64,000 bases of DNA from contig JAPTMU010000110.1 of the NCBI GenBank assembly GCA_028583405.1, positions 528,501-592,500 of the forward strand, in the 5' to 3' direction. Positions 24,211 through 37,581 of this stretch are shown piece by piece (position 1 is the first letter of the stretch; each line of letters opens with the position of its first letter). The notes below the pieces were generated by a model. The model did no database searches. It worked only from the letters and a program-made list of their open reading frames with translations, and was not told the origin of the DNA. The DNA comes from Pogonophryne albipinna. Lineage: Eukaryota; Chordata; Actinopteri; Perciformes; Artedidraconidae. The position numbers and the translations under genes were made by a program.

Positions 24211-25944
24211 ACTGTTTAGTTTTGTTGATATTATTACACTGAGTTAAGGTGGTTCAAATAGGTCAACAAGTAGGGAAGTGGCATTTTGTTGTGTAGATAT
24301 GCCCATCGTTTCATGTGCGTGCTTTCTGTAGCAGGAAAGAAAATATATGATGATAAAGCAGAGAGGAAGCTTAAGCTAGCTTCATGCTAAACTGATGAAA
24401 TGACAGCAGACTACTTCCTGTGCCAATGCAGCGCTGCATAGATGAGGCCGATTGCTGATCAGGTGATATATTAGTACTGAATGAGTACTTTCAGCATGAA
24501 TTCCATTTAGCTTGCTATCAGAATACCACACAAGCAGAAAAAGATGTTTGTGCAATTGTTGTTGAATCTGCAACATCAGGTTTCCTTTCCAATGGCATTA
24601 TAACGGAAATGTTGATTGCACAATGTACTGGCTAAAGAATAATGACACCATCAGCATTTAGTTTGGTTCTCAGAAAGTCTTGCTTTCACTGAGCTATTCT
24701 ATGTGCCACCAGACAAGATCTCTTTGATGTTTTCTAATAAAAAAACAGCCAGTTCTTCAAAGCTGGATGATCTTATGCCCTCATGTGCATATTATTATTG
24801 ACATCATAATGAGTGGCATTGAAAAGGAACTCTGATGTATGAGAATATTTGTTTTTTTGCCTGATAGTCTGAATAATTCTGCGAAAATGGTTCCTTAAAG
24901 TAGGCTCTGGGGAAAACGGAAAGCAAAAACTGGGCCAACAATAATACCACTTGTAAAAATGCTATGTGGGAAAAAGGTTGAAAACTAATTTGCCACTTCA
25001 TTTCATCAAAGTATATGTCAAGATCAATTTAAATCATATTTGTTGAGCTGTTAGTAGATAATTGTTGCTGAGGGCCTGATCCAGATCCAGGACTTGTGTC
25101 ACGTTTCTGTTTTACTAGAAACTTCCATCCCTCCTCAGCATCCCAGAATCCTCCTTTGAAAGGTTTCAAATGAAATGGGAATCCTGCAGCCCAAGAAGGG
25201 GAGGATGGGATGGGAGCTTGGGAAACTGGTGACACTGGGAGGGTTATCTTCATCCTCACTGCCACCACCAGTAGGGCTTCTCGGAGAGGAATGCGTGGGA
25301 AATGAATTCAGAGGTGTTGGGACTTGACTTGGTGCACAAAGACAAAATGATGTTGTTGTTGTAGCTTGTTTTAGACCTTTGACCCGGTTTGAGCATGATC
25401 TGCTTCCTGGCCTTGACTTGCTGCCCTGGCAGAGACGAACATGTGTTTTTGTTTCATCACAGCCCGTGGATAGAGTTTCCATGTCAAAGCTTTAGACACT
25501 CTCTATGTGGTCGTTCTTAAAACTAACAATAAACTTCCTGATTTCTGCAGGCCCGAGGGGAATATCTGTTGTCTTTCACAAGGGGGGGGAATGTTTAAAT
25601 GTTGCATTAAGTTTGATTCATATGCATGTTCGGGTGTGGAGACGTGAGCTTTCTACTTTTCTCACTGAACATCTGAGCGTACAGACATTTTTCTAGGAGG
25701 TGCTGTAAATTCAACTGACCTTTCACCTCGTCTTTGTCAACAAGCTTTCCTGCAGTTTCACCCATGTTTTCCATTTCTTGGTGCCTCAACCTTTTCTCTC
25801 CAGTAGACTTGCGAACAAAGGGCGTCAGCTCAGAAGGTGATTGAATAATTTTGCCTTCTTACTCAAGGTTATCACTGTTCCATTTTTCTTCCACATGGGT
25901 GGACTTTCACTTCACTGAGTGTCTGTGGTAATCTGTTTTACTTG
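24211..25944. other. Intergenic stretch without a recognised gene
   Basis: Two overlapping minus-strand frames (25482-25135 and 25268-25029) are Ser/Pro/Thr-rich and join near 25140-25260. No family is recognised and no splice model is convincing. Confidence 0.25.
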
Positions 25945-26225
25945 GAGATGCAGAGTTTCAGGTTGAAGAAACAGAGGAGTGATGAAGTAAATTTGTTCTT
26001 GGCTGCGGACCCAAGAAAAGATCTCACCCTGAGCTCGATATCTGTTCAGGTCTTTCTCTGGCTGCACTCGTCTGTTTTGCTTGGAAAGGTAGAGTTTCAG
26101 GTTAAGGAAAGAGAGGAGTGTTGAAGTCAATTTGTTCTTGGCTGCGGACCCGAGAAAACATCTTACCCTGAGCTTGATTTCCGTTGGGGTCTTTTCTCTG
26201 GCTTCACTCGGGTGTCTGAGGATCA
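25945..26225. repeat. Two-unit tandem repeat, period about 140 bp
   Basis: GAGTTTCAGGTT occurs at 25952 and 26092, followed in both by AGAGGAGTG, TTGTTCTTGGCTGCGGACCC and a CTGAGCT(C/T)GAT block. The two units are about 90 percent alike by eye. Confidence 0.8.
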
Positions 26226-26635
26226 CATGAACCGTAGCAAAAGTTTTGTGAAGTACTCAACTTTCGGCTATGCTCAGGCTGAAAGGTCAAGGACTCGAAG
26301 GCTTCCAGCTGCATTCCCTTGTGTTTAAAGACCATAAATGGGGCAGAGGTTATCTTCATACTGGGCTGCTGTTGGCTGAAGAAAGACCTCCTCTGGAGTT
26401 CCTGCTGATAAGAGACCTTCAGATTATTTCTGTCCATAATGGAAATGTCCTCACCCTAATGCAAGATGTAACGTCTCTCTGTTAAACTCATCATTTGGGT
26501 GGCTTTTGCCGATATTTCTGGAAAATAAGCCCAATCATTTTAAAGTAAAGCGTGAAACAAATGTTCTACTTTATAGTTATCTCAGATAAGGTTTACAAGA
26601 AACACCAGCCGTAAGCCAGCTGTCTGAGAACCTGT

Positions 26636-26691
26636 CTTCAGAGTTAACAGAGTGGATATTAACTATGACATCCACCCTGTTAACCCTGAAG
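26636..26691. repeat. Short hairpin (imperfect palindrome)
   Basis: CTTCAGAGTTAACAG...GGAT faces its near reverse complement across a loop of about 12 bases. Arms are about 22 bases with a few mismatches. Could be a MITE relic. Confidence 0.5.
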
Positions 26692-27586
26692 ACACTTCGT
26701 CCAGCTTTTATCTGTTTAGTCTGAGTCTTACCAGTCCCTGGGGTGGGATGAATATGCTCTGTTTTCCCTTTTTTTTTAATCTAAATGCTTTTGAATGGGA
26801 CAAAACATGTAAAATGCAGAACAGTAATATACAAAGATCAGGAATGAGTGCTTCTGCTGGATAACACATGAAGCTCACTGTGTGCACGCTTGAAGCCAAA
26901 AGTATGTGCTAAACATCTCAGCCTCCTGTGAGAAAGTATGGATGACAGCGAGAAATCTCTGAACAGCTTTGAGTTATAGCAGCAGGTACAACTTTACACT
27001 GAGTGTTACTGGAGTCACAGGTCTGCTTTACAAGTGAGAACACTGGTCTGATTGTTAATCTGTCTGAGAGGCTAAGCATCGTCTTCCTCTGATGCCGCAC
27101 CGCTCAGATTCCTGCTGCATCCAACACTCACAATAAACAAGCCATGATTTCAATAACAAAAAGAATTACCTGGAAGAAGTCTCGTTTTTATAATGATTGT
27201 TGAAAAATGCCATGTTTATAATTTGAATAGTACATGTTATTCAAACATTTAAATAATCAGCTTTTTACTGACTTTGGAACGGCATCTGTAGAAGCCACAT
27301 TGATGCTGCAATATGAAAGTAATCATCTTGGCTTTTACATGTTATGAGCCAACTCTGCTAATTAAAATAACAACACAAATACTGGAGAAGCACAATGACA
27401 TGTAGACAGAAACCACATTTCATTTATTATAAATGAGAATGAGCTCTTCCCTAATTTGCTCTGTAGCAACAAGGAAATACTTTGTTGACACAAAATCAAC
27501 AATATATTGAGAGTATCGTATTGCCCGTAAATGAATCATAAGTTCAAAGCAACGCGTCTGTGTTTCCCATAATTGCAGGGAAAACC
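26692..27586. other. Intergenic stretch without a recognised feature
   Basis: AT-rich, with no exon, RNA gene or clear repeat. Confidence 0.3.
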
Positions 27587-27590
27587 TTAA

Positions 27591-28742
27591 CCTGTTAAGC
27601 CCAGAGCCTGTTTTTCAGGTCACAGGCTCGAAAATGACATTCCCAGAACAAATGACCATATCTTCCCTTCTAAAAGGGTTAAATTAATAATCTTTTTTCC
27701 TAAAGCAAGGTTACACCTGTGAGTTGGATGTAGAAGTGTCAGAATCAATATAGATGTTTTTATTTTAAAGTAAATTCAGATTGAACACAGTAAAAAAATG
27801 TAAATTATTGTGTCCGTCCAAAAAATTACTTATAGTGAAAACCTCCCTTGAATGATGGGATAGTAGACTAAAAGCTTTAGGAATCCAAACTACAACATAT
27901 AATAAGTACCCTGTATCAAGATTGATGCCAAACAAGTGAAATTTGACCTTTTTTGAGAGATTTAGCACAAAAAAAACCACTTCTGGGGTCATTTGGGTGG
28001 ATTTGACCTATCTCTGGCCCCCCTTGGTCGATTTTGCTGATTGACATCTCTTTCTAACCGTCAGAGCCAATGGAATAGAAGGGAACTCCCACATACTCCT
28101 TATTTGGTAATGTGTATGTGTGAGACTGCCGCATAGCCAAGACCGGAAGCTGCGATAACTCTGGTAGCTACCATTAGCAGCTAACTTTTACTCTCCGATT
28201 TTACATAAAAATGGAATTATGGATTATAAATAAAAAAAAATATTCCTCAGAAACATTATCAACCTATGGATTAACCGATTCAGCCGCGTTTTCTCTCGTT
28301 TTAATGCCATTGAACACGTCTTTTGATCAGATTGACAGCTACGGTGAGACGATCTCCCGTAAAAGCTCCGTAAAGGTACGTGTTGTGATGTCTGTGTTTG
28401 CTTCCCCTGTCAAGAGTTCGGATCACTCAGTGATGATACTATATACCTAAATAATCTGTGGAACCTCAGCTTTAATCGGATATCTTGTATGTGCAGCTAC
28501 GATAAGTAATAAGGGTACTTTTATCTTGAGTTCTGTGCCAAAGTGCGTTAGCATTTTTCGCTCAGGGGTCATTTAGATGCTTCTTATGAGACTTGTGTTT
28601 TGTTTTGGTAAAAATGGTTTGTATCGTCAGTTAGCTGAGATTATTCCCGTTAATCTGGTATAACACATTAATAGGTTCTTAAATATTAAGATCCCCTGAG
28701 TGTATCAGAAAAGAAAAAAAGGACCCGCCGGGGCTTAACAGG
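27591..28742. mobile_element. TTAA-flanked DNA transposon, non-autonomous (element 1)
   Basis: Begins CCTGTTAAGCCC and ends GGGGCTTAACAGG, an inverted repeat of about 12 bases, with TTAA at 27587-27590 and 28743-28746. An internal frame (28211-28375) starting MELWIINKKKYSS ends at a good donor (AAAG/GTACGT), but no transposase follows. Its interior (28200-28570) matches the reverse complement of about 54100-54460, next to a THAP-domain ORF. TTAA targets are known for piggyBac and Kolobok superfamilies; the THAP link favours Kolobok. Confidence 0.75.
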
Positions 28743-28746
28743 TTAA

Positions 28747-31509
28747 AGGTCCCATGTCATGGCCATTTCTCATATCATAATTCCATTGTTGAGCTCTACT
28801 AGAATAGATTTATATTGTGCAATTTTCCAAACTCACATTGGTTTCTCATACAGCATCTCTGTATAGTATGTGTATTCACTCTCTGTCCTAAACGGCTTGT
28901 TGGAGTTCCTGCCCCCCCCCCCTCCCTATGAACCCAGTGGCCGTCTGCGAGACAGCGAGACACAGCGAAACCCAGCACGAACACACACACAAACCCGCAG
29001 CCTGGCTGGGAGTTTGTGTGTGTGCTCACCAGTGTTGGGTGTAACGCGTTACAAAAGTAACGGAGTTACAGTAATATATTACTTTTTGCTGTAACGAAGT
29101 AATGTAACGCATTACTAATGAAATGTGGGTAATATATTACCCGTTACAATGCTCAGTAACGCAGTTACAACACATTTTAATCCGAAATTAAATGGTGTTT
29201 TGTTTTTTTAAGAATGTACTAACATAGCGAGACATTCCGACACCAGACAAATTGTGCGGGTAGATTAGTAAACCTGGTGTTTACCCTTCAGGCTTCGCGT
29301 CGGGATATTCGGGCAGTTGAATGTTATGCACCCTCTATTCAAAAGAGAGAACGGAGCGAAAAATACAAACAACAAATTGTGTCAGGTGCGCGTGACCTGC
29401 TCCGCTGCGCGTGCATCATTTCCAAAGTGCTTCCACAGCAGTGACACACATCTGTGGATAATCATTTATACGAAAATGGTTAAAGCAACCATCACTAAAC
29501 GCCAGCAACACTGCATCTACTGCAGACAGTAGCAACAGGTCAGATGGGGACATCACGTTACCCTCCGTTGTGGACACTAGCTTACTCCCGCCTGACTCGC
29601 CGCCCTCAACCCCGGGAGCAGCACTCTTCGTTGCCCGAAACGACGCCACCCCTCTGCGGCCCGCAGGTGCCAGCCAGGATACCACGGCAAAACAGAGCCT
29701 GCCCAGGTATATTTAAACAAGTACCCGCCTGTACAGTGGGGTTCGGCGGTCATGTTGCAGCTCGTGGTATACAAATAGACAAGGGCTAGAATATTCATGT
29801 GAAAATAGTGCCATATTCTGCCATGCCTGTAGAAATGTTGGGTCAAAAATAATGCATACAATAGCACAGATGCCTTCACCATGAATGGCTACAAAAAGAT
29901 CTCATATCCCAAGCTTATCAACAAGCTGATGTTGCAGCTGAAATGTTCTCCAGGTCACAAAGTCAACCTCACAGGAAGATGTGATACCAGTTTTCAAGCA
30001 CAGTAATATTCTCTTCCAGAGTATATGATGGGACCAAAGTGATGATTTAGTACTGGTTTTAATAATACTTTTGCTTTTCAATGTTTGCCATTTCCAACCA
30101 TGAGCTGGTTCAAATAATATTTGCCTTGATTTACAATACGTTCTCATTTGTTTTATCAGTACAGCTTTGAAGCTTTTGTGCTTTTCTTTGCCATAGTCCA
30201 CTTGGATGGATGAAATATTTCAGGATTGCACTTTACTCAATTGAAATGGTCTCTCACTTGCTTGGTTTCAAACCATACAAAATGCCATAATCTGTTCATT
30301 GGGGGACCATCAATGCTATTTTTCATTGCTGTTGCCGGCCACTATTGCTCATGTAAACCTGCTACTGCTGCGCCCCCTGTAATCTCAGAGGCACCCTGGG
30401 TCATTTGTTCTGGAACCGGGCCTGTACACGGCCGTATACTAAACACACTACAGAGCCCATTCCGTGTCCTGTTATTGTTTACTTCCTGTCTGCCTTCTTC
30501 TGGTGATTTATCTGACGTCCACTGCTCCGTCTTTTAACCTCTTTTCCTTTCTCTTTCTTTCCTTAGCAACCTTCATTATAGTCATTGACAGTGGTCTGTA
30601 CTGCTGTATTAACAACATGTCACATGTTAAGAATTTACAATAAGAATCGAGTATTCAACTAAGCCGTGTAATACAAGTTGTTAGTAGCCTTAAGGGCCTA
30701 CACAGTTGTTATGCTATACCACATCGCCCTTCACTGGATGTATAATGAGCTGCACTAAACTACATTTTAGCATTTAAAATTATTTTGCGGTTATTTTGGG
30801 GAAAGTAACTTAAAAAAAGTAACTAAAGTAGTTGTAACTCATTACATTTCAGAGACAGTAATTTTTGTAATGAACTTATTACTTTCAAACGAGAGTAATA
30901 AGTAATATTTAATATATTACATTTTGGAAGTAACTTGCCCAACACTGGGTGCTCACACACCGATCTCACAGCTCGCCGCATCCCGCCGTCTCAGGGAGGA
31001 GAAATCGGCGGAGCTGCAGCTGAGAAAAGATTGAGTGTGTGAGGAAGTCCACGGATTGGTCAATTTGGAACCAATCCACGGACGTAACGGCTCCACGGAT
31101 TGGTCCATGTTGACCAATCCATGGAGGGGTCGTCGTTACGTCACTTGGTTCCCTTAATAAAACAATTGAAAAAGAGAAATCTCCAACGAGGCATTCTGGG
31201 GCAGCATAGACAGGTATTTTCTGTGTTAAGAGTTTTACTCGCTACAGGGTGTACTTTGAGGGTTTGTGACTGACGGTACGTCCACACAGCAGCGTTAAAA
31301 TAATCTTGGAGGTGGGCGTATCTGAAGCTTGGGGATTTTTTGCGAGCAACGCGACCAACAACCAATCACATGAATCTCCCGCCCCCGACATACAAAGCAA
31401 TAGCATTTTAACGCTGCTGTGTGGACGGGCCGTGACCTTTTACATGCATAAAAAGCTACATAACACACAAGAGGATGGGTAATAACCGGAAAAGCATGAC
31501 ATGGGACCT
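28747..31509. mobile_element. TTAA-flanked DNA transposon (element 2), carrying a nested element
   Basis: Left end AGGTCCCATGTCATG and right end CATGACATGGGACCT form an inverted repeat, with TTAA at 28743-28746 and 31510-31513. The left TTAA is shared with element 1. A related end is at about 39725-39866. The element is interrupted by the insertion at 29029-30948. The remaining sequence has GC-rich direct repeats (GGATTGGTC, 31050-31120) but no transposase. Confidence 0.75.
29029..30948. mobile_element. hAT-like element nested in TTAA element 2
   Basis: Ends CCAGTGTTGGG and CCCAACACTGG are inverted repeats, with GTAAC-rich subterminal sequence on both sides. The flanks share GTGCTCAC (about 29022-29029 and 30949-30956), a 7-8 bp target duplication. 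A short interior frame near 29654-29790 may be transposase debris, but I could not assign it. Confidence 0.75.
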
Positions 31510-31513
31510 TTAA

Positions 31514-33032
31514 ATTACGACATGAAATTGCCCTACTATCAATCCTTATCATAAAACGTATCTTGCTGGTAGCTAAAGTCAGGCTGTTGAGTAGATACAG
31601 AGGGCCATCAGACCCTTAAATTACACTTTGATCCTCTGCATTGTTAACGGACTAAACCAATATTAAATTGAATCATTGTCTGACTGGAGGAGAAGAAGGG
31701 AAGATAAATGATCATAAAAGGTAAAGATCTCACACCTTTAAATCCAAGACAAGTTAAATTGAATCAAACTCACATTCACACATATAAATCTTAGATCAAA
31801 GCTAAATAATGCATTAATCATCTCAAGCTATAAAGCATAGGGATTAAGGGATACATGGTCACAAAACAAACAGAATAGACTCATTGATTTCTAACAAAGT
31901 GAAGTTTTCTTGTACCTAGTCACGAGGTCATGTCCTCCCCACGTCTCGAAAACCTGTTTTAATCTTGCGAGCTGTCTGGACTTGTAGCGGCAGTCGCGCA
32001 GGAGTTTGAAGCATGCAAAGTTTGAGGCATGCAGAGTTGAGTGAGAGGCCCAAAGCTATCCCCCCCCTTCTCCTCCCTTAGGACTCAACATTCCTTGCAA
32101 CCCCATTGACTTTTCCTTAACATAGTAGAACAAAATGACAGCAGCACTATATCCATCTACTCAATGCGTACACGTACATTCATCATCAATTCCCAGGGAG
32201 CCACATCTGCTTACTCTAAGGACAAAGTTCCTAAAATGTCCCTTTTTAGCATTTTAGCATCTGCGAAGAACGCGCGCAATATTGAACAGAGAGCAAAGAG
32301 CGGAAGTGTTTGAAAGCTGTCATTCAGTAGCTTCTGGGATTTACTGAGCCCTCAAGAGGAGAACAACGGTTATTCTCACAGTTTGTGCCAGGAAATTGGA
32401 TTATGCATTGAAGGAATATGAAATGTACCATTGGCTGCCTGTCAAAAGTCAAATCAGTTTTAGCAATCAGTAACAGAATGTTTTTATAAGGATCCAGCAA
32501 GGGCTTGTCAGGGCTTAGCACAGCGCGCATACTTTGACTGAGTTTCATCTCTTAAAGACACCACCTTTGTGCTTAGTTTGATGTTTACTACGTCCTATAT
32601 TGTTGTTAAGAAACTGTCTTTTAGTATTATGTATTTCAAATGTAACAGGCTGGTTTTACTCTTTGTTAGGACCACTGATCCAGCATTGGAAAAGCAGCTG
32701 TTGACTCACCTCCTCAGGCTACAGTGGAAGGCGGAGCTACAAGCACAGGGGCTGAACTGCAACAAAACTCAAAGAAACCGTGAAGCATTTTTGCTCTGCA
32801 CTCTGAGAGAATCACTCCAAGGCTCAGGAGATCCTAACACCAAAGACTTTTGAAAACGGAAAAACACACGAGGACATTTAAAACCTAAAAGAGGAGTAAA
32901 ACAGGAAGGCATTGGCAAAACTTGTTTGGCAAGTTTGTTTTGTGGGTGAGACTTCATGTTTGCAGGGATTTCCTTGTCAGATTAAAAGAGAACACTTTGC
33001 TCTAACACAGGAAAGTGTATTTCACTGTTAAA
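31514..33032. other. Upstream region of GPCR gene 1
   Basis: No coding exon recognised. A stretch near 32660-32870 loosely resembles the 5' leader of the second GPCR (AGGATC/GAGATCCTAAC words), so a promoter or untranslated exon is plausible but unproven. Confidence 0.3.
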
Positions 33033-36000
33033 ATGGCAAACGCCACTTTACTTACCACTGTGTCTACCACTGTATCTCCCTACCAAAGTATTGAGGACTG
33101 CCTTGCCACAAACAAGGCTCTGTATAAATTCTATGCAGCTGTCATAATTATGATTTGCATCCTGGCATTGCCTCTGAACGCATCTGTCCTCCACCTCTTC
33201 ATATTCAAGCTGAAATTCTGGAAATCCAACACCAACAACGTCTTCCTCTTCAACCTGGTGTTGGCTGACATTCTCCTGCTCTTCTGTTTGCCCATAAAGG
33301 CATACCACTTCATCCAAGGAGAGAGGAGGAGTGATAACGACACCGTGTGCAAAGCCATGCTGTTCATGTTGTTTTTAAACCGAGGGGCCAGCATTGCCTT
33401 CCTGACGGTCACTTCCATTGATCGATATTTTAACGTGGTGCACCCAGGTCGAAAGAATCTTTTAAGAGCTCTCAAGAAATCTCCTCATATCTCTATCCTC
33501 ATCTGGTTGCTTCTTCTGCCTCTCACCATCCCCACCATGCTCAAAAACTTTGATTGCTGCAACAGCCATGGCAAAAACCCAGAAGATGCTCCAGAAGATA
33601 TATTGATTAAGGTAAGGTTTACTCACTAAATAAGTAATTATTGTAAATCGTCAGTATACAACGCTTATAACAAGTTAGTTTTCTATTGGTAGGTTTTCAG
33701 TATCAGTCCCCAAAATTAGGTTAAACTGCATGACATGAGTGAAACGGAGTAATTCATCCCAAACGGTTAGGATTTACTTGGTAATGTTTTTGTTTTGGGT
33801 ATGTTTCATTCATGTGTTTCTCACACTCAAATGTGGCAACGCTGTGCTGAGTGTGCACATTTGGATAACGACACACTGCTGCTTCATTTGTGCAATACAC
33901 AGTTGACACAAAGTGCAGAGCAGTTCTGTGGAAACATCCTCTCAACCTAATGCAGTGGTTCTCAAAGTGGGGGGCGCAGAGGCATGACAGCGGGGGCGCA
34001 AGAGACCAGGGGGGAAAATGGTTATAATTTTTTTTTTTTAAAAGATTAAAAGAGATAAATCATATTTTGAAAATTGATTGATTGAAAATAATAAGATGCA
34101 GTACAGTACTATTACGTCTGGGTCTCTGTGTTTCATTAAAGCTCGGCTCTGTGTGTGGAACGAGCCATTTTGTGTGCGTGCGCGAGTGAGAGAGAGAGCG
34201 CACCGGTACCGGAGATTGTTCTTGTTAGCTTCTGGTGCTAGCGAGCTACGCTAACGGATATAAGGAGTTTTTTCAACAACAAAGTGGAGGAGAGTCCTCT
34301 CCTGTCAGACTGAGAGACTCAGTGAGCTAAAGGACTCTCTCAGTGTTATCTCAGTGGGTCTCAAACGTTTTGGTCACCATTAATGTAAACAATTATATCC
34401 GAGGCACACGTTTATATGATCATTGTAGTTATAAAACAATAAGAGAATACATTAAAAACAGCTATGAAATACTATATGACAGTAAAACAAGAATAAAGTT
34501 TAAAAGGGGAGTGATTTGTAAAATATCCATAAAGAAAAAGTAAATCTGTTTACAGTTCTGTTTCATATGGGTGTTGAGAGAGGTATCCATAGATCTCTTC
34601 ATGTTGTTCTCAAAGTGCACCAGATTGATGCTTTTAACTTCAATATTTAAACATCTTCCCGGGGGAGCTTGCCCCCGGACCCCCCTATGTGAGGTCCACA
34701 CACCACCTATAGAAATAGCACTTGACCCCTGCTTACACCTATATGCCGTGAGCTGATTATCTAGCCTTCATTGTAACAGTCGCGGGTACGTTGTGTGTGT
34801 GTGTGTGGGGATTGTTGTAGTAGAAAATTCCACTGTATCGACCAGTACATTAATGGGAAACCCTAAATGTTTGAGCACCCTCTATGAAACGTCAAGGTAC
34901 CCCACAGCACCCCCAAAATAAATCTCTGGCGCCGCCACTGAGCCTGACTATTTGTGTTGGGGGGGCCCGACTTTTTTTTTTCTCCAAAGCCCACTTGACA
35001 GAAAAAGTTTGAGAACCACTGACCTAATGTAACAAAGATGATCATGTTATCAATGTGAGTACGGTGTTGAGAGGCCTAATCAGGAATGCCGTACTGTATG
35101 TGGGTCCAGTTTTAGGGAGTATTATCACTCAACAGCACCACTTACTGTAGATAAAGTCTGATTCCAGAGCTATTTTTGCACTGACACAGCACATAGTGTT
35201 GCTACAATTAAGATGTGTTAAACCTGGAGTGTGTCAAACTGCACCTAATATCACAGGGACAGCTAAAACCAAATTGAGTCAGTGTCATATAGAGAAGATG
35301 TTTATGGACAGTTACCAAAAAAAGTATTTGAATCTGTTTTATCAAACTCAGACCAAAACCCCCAAAATGTTGCGTTCAATATGATAAACAGTACATTTAG
35401 AAAAAGAAGGACGTCTCAATATTTGTGAGGTTGGAAAAAGCTTCTTGAGACTTTTACCATTATTTTAACATTTCATCAAACATACAAATATTTGGAGTTT
35501 ATTTTTTCACTTATCAATAAAGCCAACTACTAATGTCTGGTCTAGCGCTTTTTACTTTACTATATTTACATTTACTTGTTACTTTACAGAATAAGATTTT
35601 ACATGAAATAAATATTTAGAATAGTGGTTAAACTTCTGACCGATGCTGTCCTGATACTGACACAATTGGTAGAGAGTAGAGACACAAGGGCCAAGTATTA
35701 ACGAGAATTTGTTGTTGTTGATATAAAAAAGACAATTAACTTGATATTTTTTCTGATTGAAGGATGTGGTGGACAGTTTGCGAGAGGTGGTCTTCTTCAC
35801 CCAGATCCTCATCCCCTTCATCATCCTGGTCTACTGCACCGTGCACATCGTCAACCGGCTCAGGAAAAAGACTGTGGGCAACAGGACGAAGCTGAAGCGA
35901 GCGGTGTTCCTGGTGACCTCCGTCATGGTGGTGTTCTCCCTCTGCTTCCTCCCCTGCACCATTGCCAGGATGATTCTGCTGATTGCCCGCGTCCAAGAAT

Positions 36001-36227
36001 GGCCTCTGCCCCAGCAGGATAAAGCTGCGGTGCTCTTCGACGGCCTCATGGTGCTCTCCTACATAGACTGTCTTCTGGATCCGCTGGTCTACTGCTTCTG
36101 CAGCACCAAGTTCAAAGGGCTTTACTGCTCTACTTACTTCCCGTTCTTAGTGAAGGACGGTGAAGTGCCGATAGAAAGCTCATCGGCGGTACACACACTC
36201 CCACCTACACGCAATACTGTCATTTGA
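33033..36227 (+). CDS. Class A GPCR, GPR31/OXER1/HCAR group (tandem copy 1), two exons
   Basis: Seven-transmembrane plasma-membrane receptor; relatives bind hydroxy-fatty acids, oxo-eicosanoids or hydroxycarboxylic acids and couple to Gi. Exons 33033-33611 and 35763-36227 join in phase 0 (AAG/GTAAGG donor, GAAG acceptor) for 346-347 residues. The ATG at 33033 is chosen as the first in frame. TM1 about 33-58, TM2 about 70-90, TM3 about 106-130, TM4 about 152-172; TM5-7 are in exon 2. Motifs: Cys106, DRY at 130-132 followed by FNVVHPG, CC in extracellular loop 2, CFLP in TM6, and LDPLVYCF in place of NPxxY. The neighbouring TTLL2 supports GPR31 by synteny. A hAT element sits in the 2.15-kb intron. 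Unlike tandem copy 2, it has no intron after TM1. Ligand unknown. Confidence 0.9.
33953..35021. mobile_element. Non-autonomous hAT element in GPCR 1 intron
   Basis: Ends CAGTGGTTCTCAAA and TTTGAGAACCACTG are inverted repeats. The 8-bp target duplication ACCTAATG is perfect (33945-33952 and 35022-35029). 1069 bases, without an intact transposase. Confidence 0.92.
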
Positions 36228-37020
36228 AAACCATTTAAAACCAGGCTGTTTCTCTGTGTCAAGCAACCTAAACAGATTACTACCTAAGACTGACAGTGTG
36301 CCACACCCCCCCCAAAAAAGTGCTTACTTTGAAAGGGGACTCTGAAGGCAAGTGAAGACAGTGGTTATTTAACTTTCTATAGATGCTCGAATAGAAGTAT
36401 ATACATATGTAAATAGAAAGATCTTGTTCTACCAGAGTGTGTGTTTTTATTAGCACTGTAGATGTGCTATAGTAGTGATTCAATAGAATATTAATGTTGG
36501 TGGATTTTATTTTTGTGAAACATGAGGTTCGTTTTAAGGGGAATGCCCGTCTGACAAAAATATGCACATCTGTTTTTCAGTTTCTCTTGTTTCTACTTTT
36601 GACTTTAAAAAATCCTTTCAAATGCTCTCAGAAGAATGTGATCTTTCAAATCATATTAACCTCAGGCGACTTTTAACTTAGCTTCCACTGTGTAGCAACC
36701 TCTAGTGATTGAAGCCATCAATTAAAGCACAGAAAATATAAACATGTCTCGGGACAAACATTTTCTATGAAGCTGCAAATGGTAAGAAATGTCCAAACTA
36801 AGGAACTGTAAGAGGGGGAATGAAATGTATGTAACTGAAGCATATAGCCATTGAGGTCATTCCCCTATTACATAAGACTTAAACCTGATGGCCCATACAG
36901 GAAGCTGATCCTTAATGTTGATTTATGATGGAATATCACTTTCTATGCTGTATGTAGAGAGAGAGAGAGGGGTTTATATGTTACTGTACATATTTTCTAC
37001 TAATAAAAAGACACTTAACG
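36228..37020 (+). other. 3' untranslated region of GPCR 1
   Basis: Runs from the stop codon to a polyadenylation signal AATAAA at 37002-37007. The last 170 bases (CAGGAAGCTGA, TTAATGTTG, TTACTGTACATATTTTCTA) match 62012-62130, showing an ancestral duplication unit. Confidence 0.55.
37002..37007 (+). terminator. Polyadenylation signal AATAAA, GPCR 1
   Basis: In the conserved 3' block; the homologous block has AATAAA at 62127-62132. Confidence 0.45.
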
Positions 37021-37581
37021 GTCCCTCATTATGTTCAATATTAATTGCATATGTGAAGATCAAGTTTGGTTTCCAAAAAAGAACATTCCCATACAACTAC
37101 ATATTGGGAATACAGCTGCATTGTCAATTGAGTTTAGAGGGAAGCCGATTTTATGTTGGATAATTTATTTGTTGATGTTTCACAAATCCATTTCTAAAGA
37201 AATCTGCAGCAGTCTGCGTAAGGCAGGGGTCAACAAACACAAGACTTCCACCCAGGAGACATGTATTTGTTTGAAATGTGAAACCAAAATTCTACGTTGA
37301 TTCATTTTAAATGACAAAAAACACCCTTAGTTAAGCCAAACCAGAACTGAACATGACCAAATAGTAGCTTTTGTTCAATTTGTATCGTTTTAAAACATCG
37401 ATTGAATCCAGAGTAAAACATGTTTCCCTCTAAATGTAATTGAGAATACAGTTTGGTTTCATGGGAAAAGCATTCTTTAAGAGTCAGGGTTGGAAAATCC
37501 CACTTTGATAACATGGAAAATCACATGCCTCACAGGAATGAATCATCACTCCTACCTTTGACAAGACTAAACAATACTCTG
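37021..37581. other. Downstream flank with a diverged inverted repeat
   Basis: TTTAGAGGGAA near 37132 and its reverse complement near 37420 lie in longer, diverged inverted arms, likely an old MITE. No gene. Confidence 0.35.
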
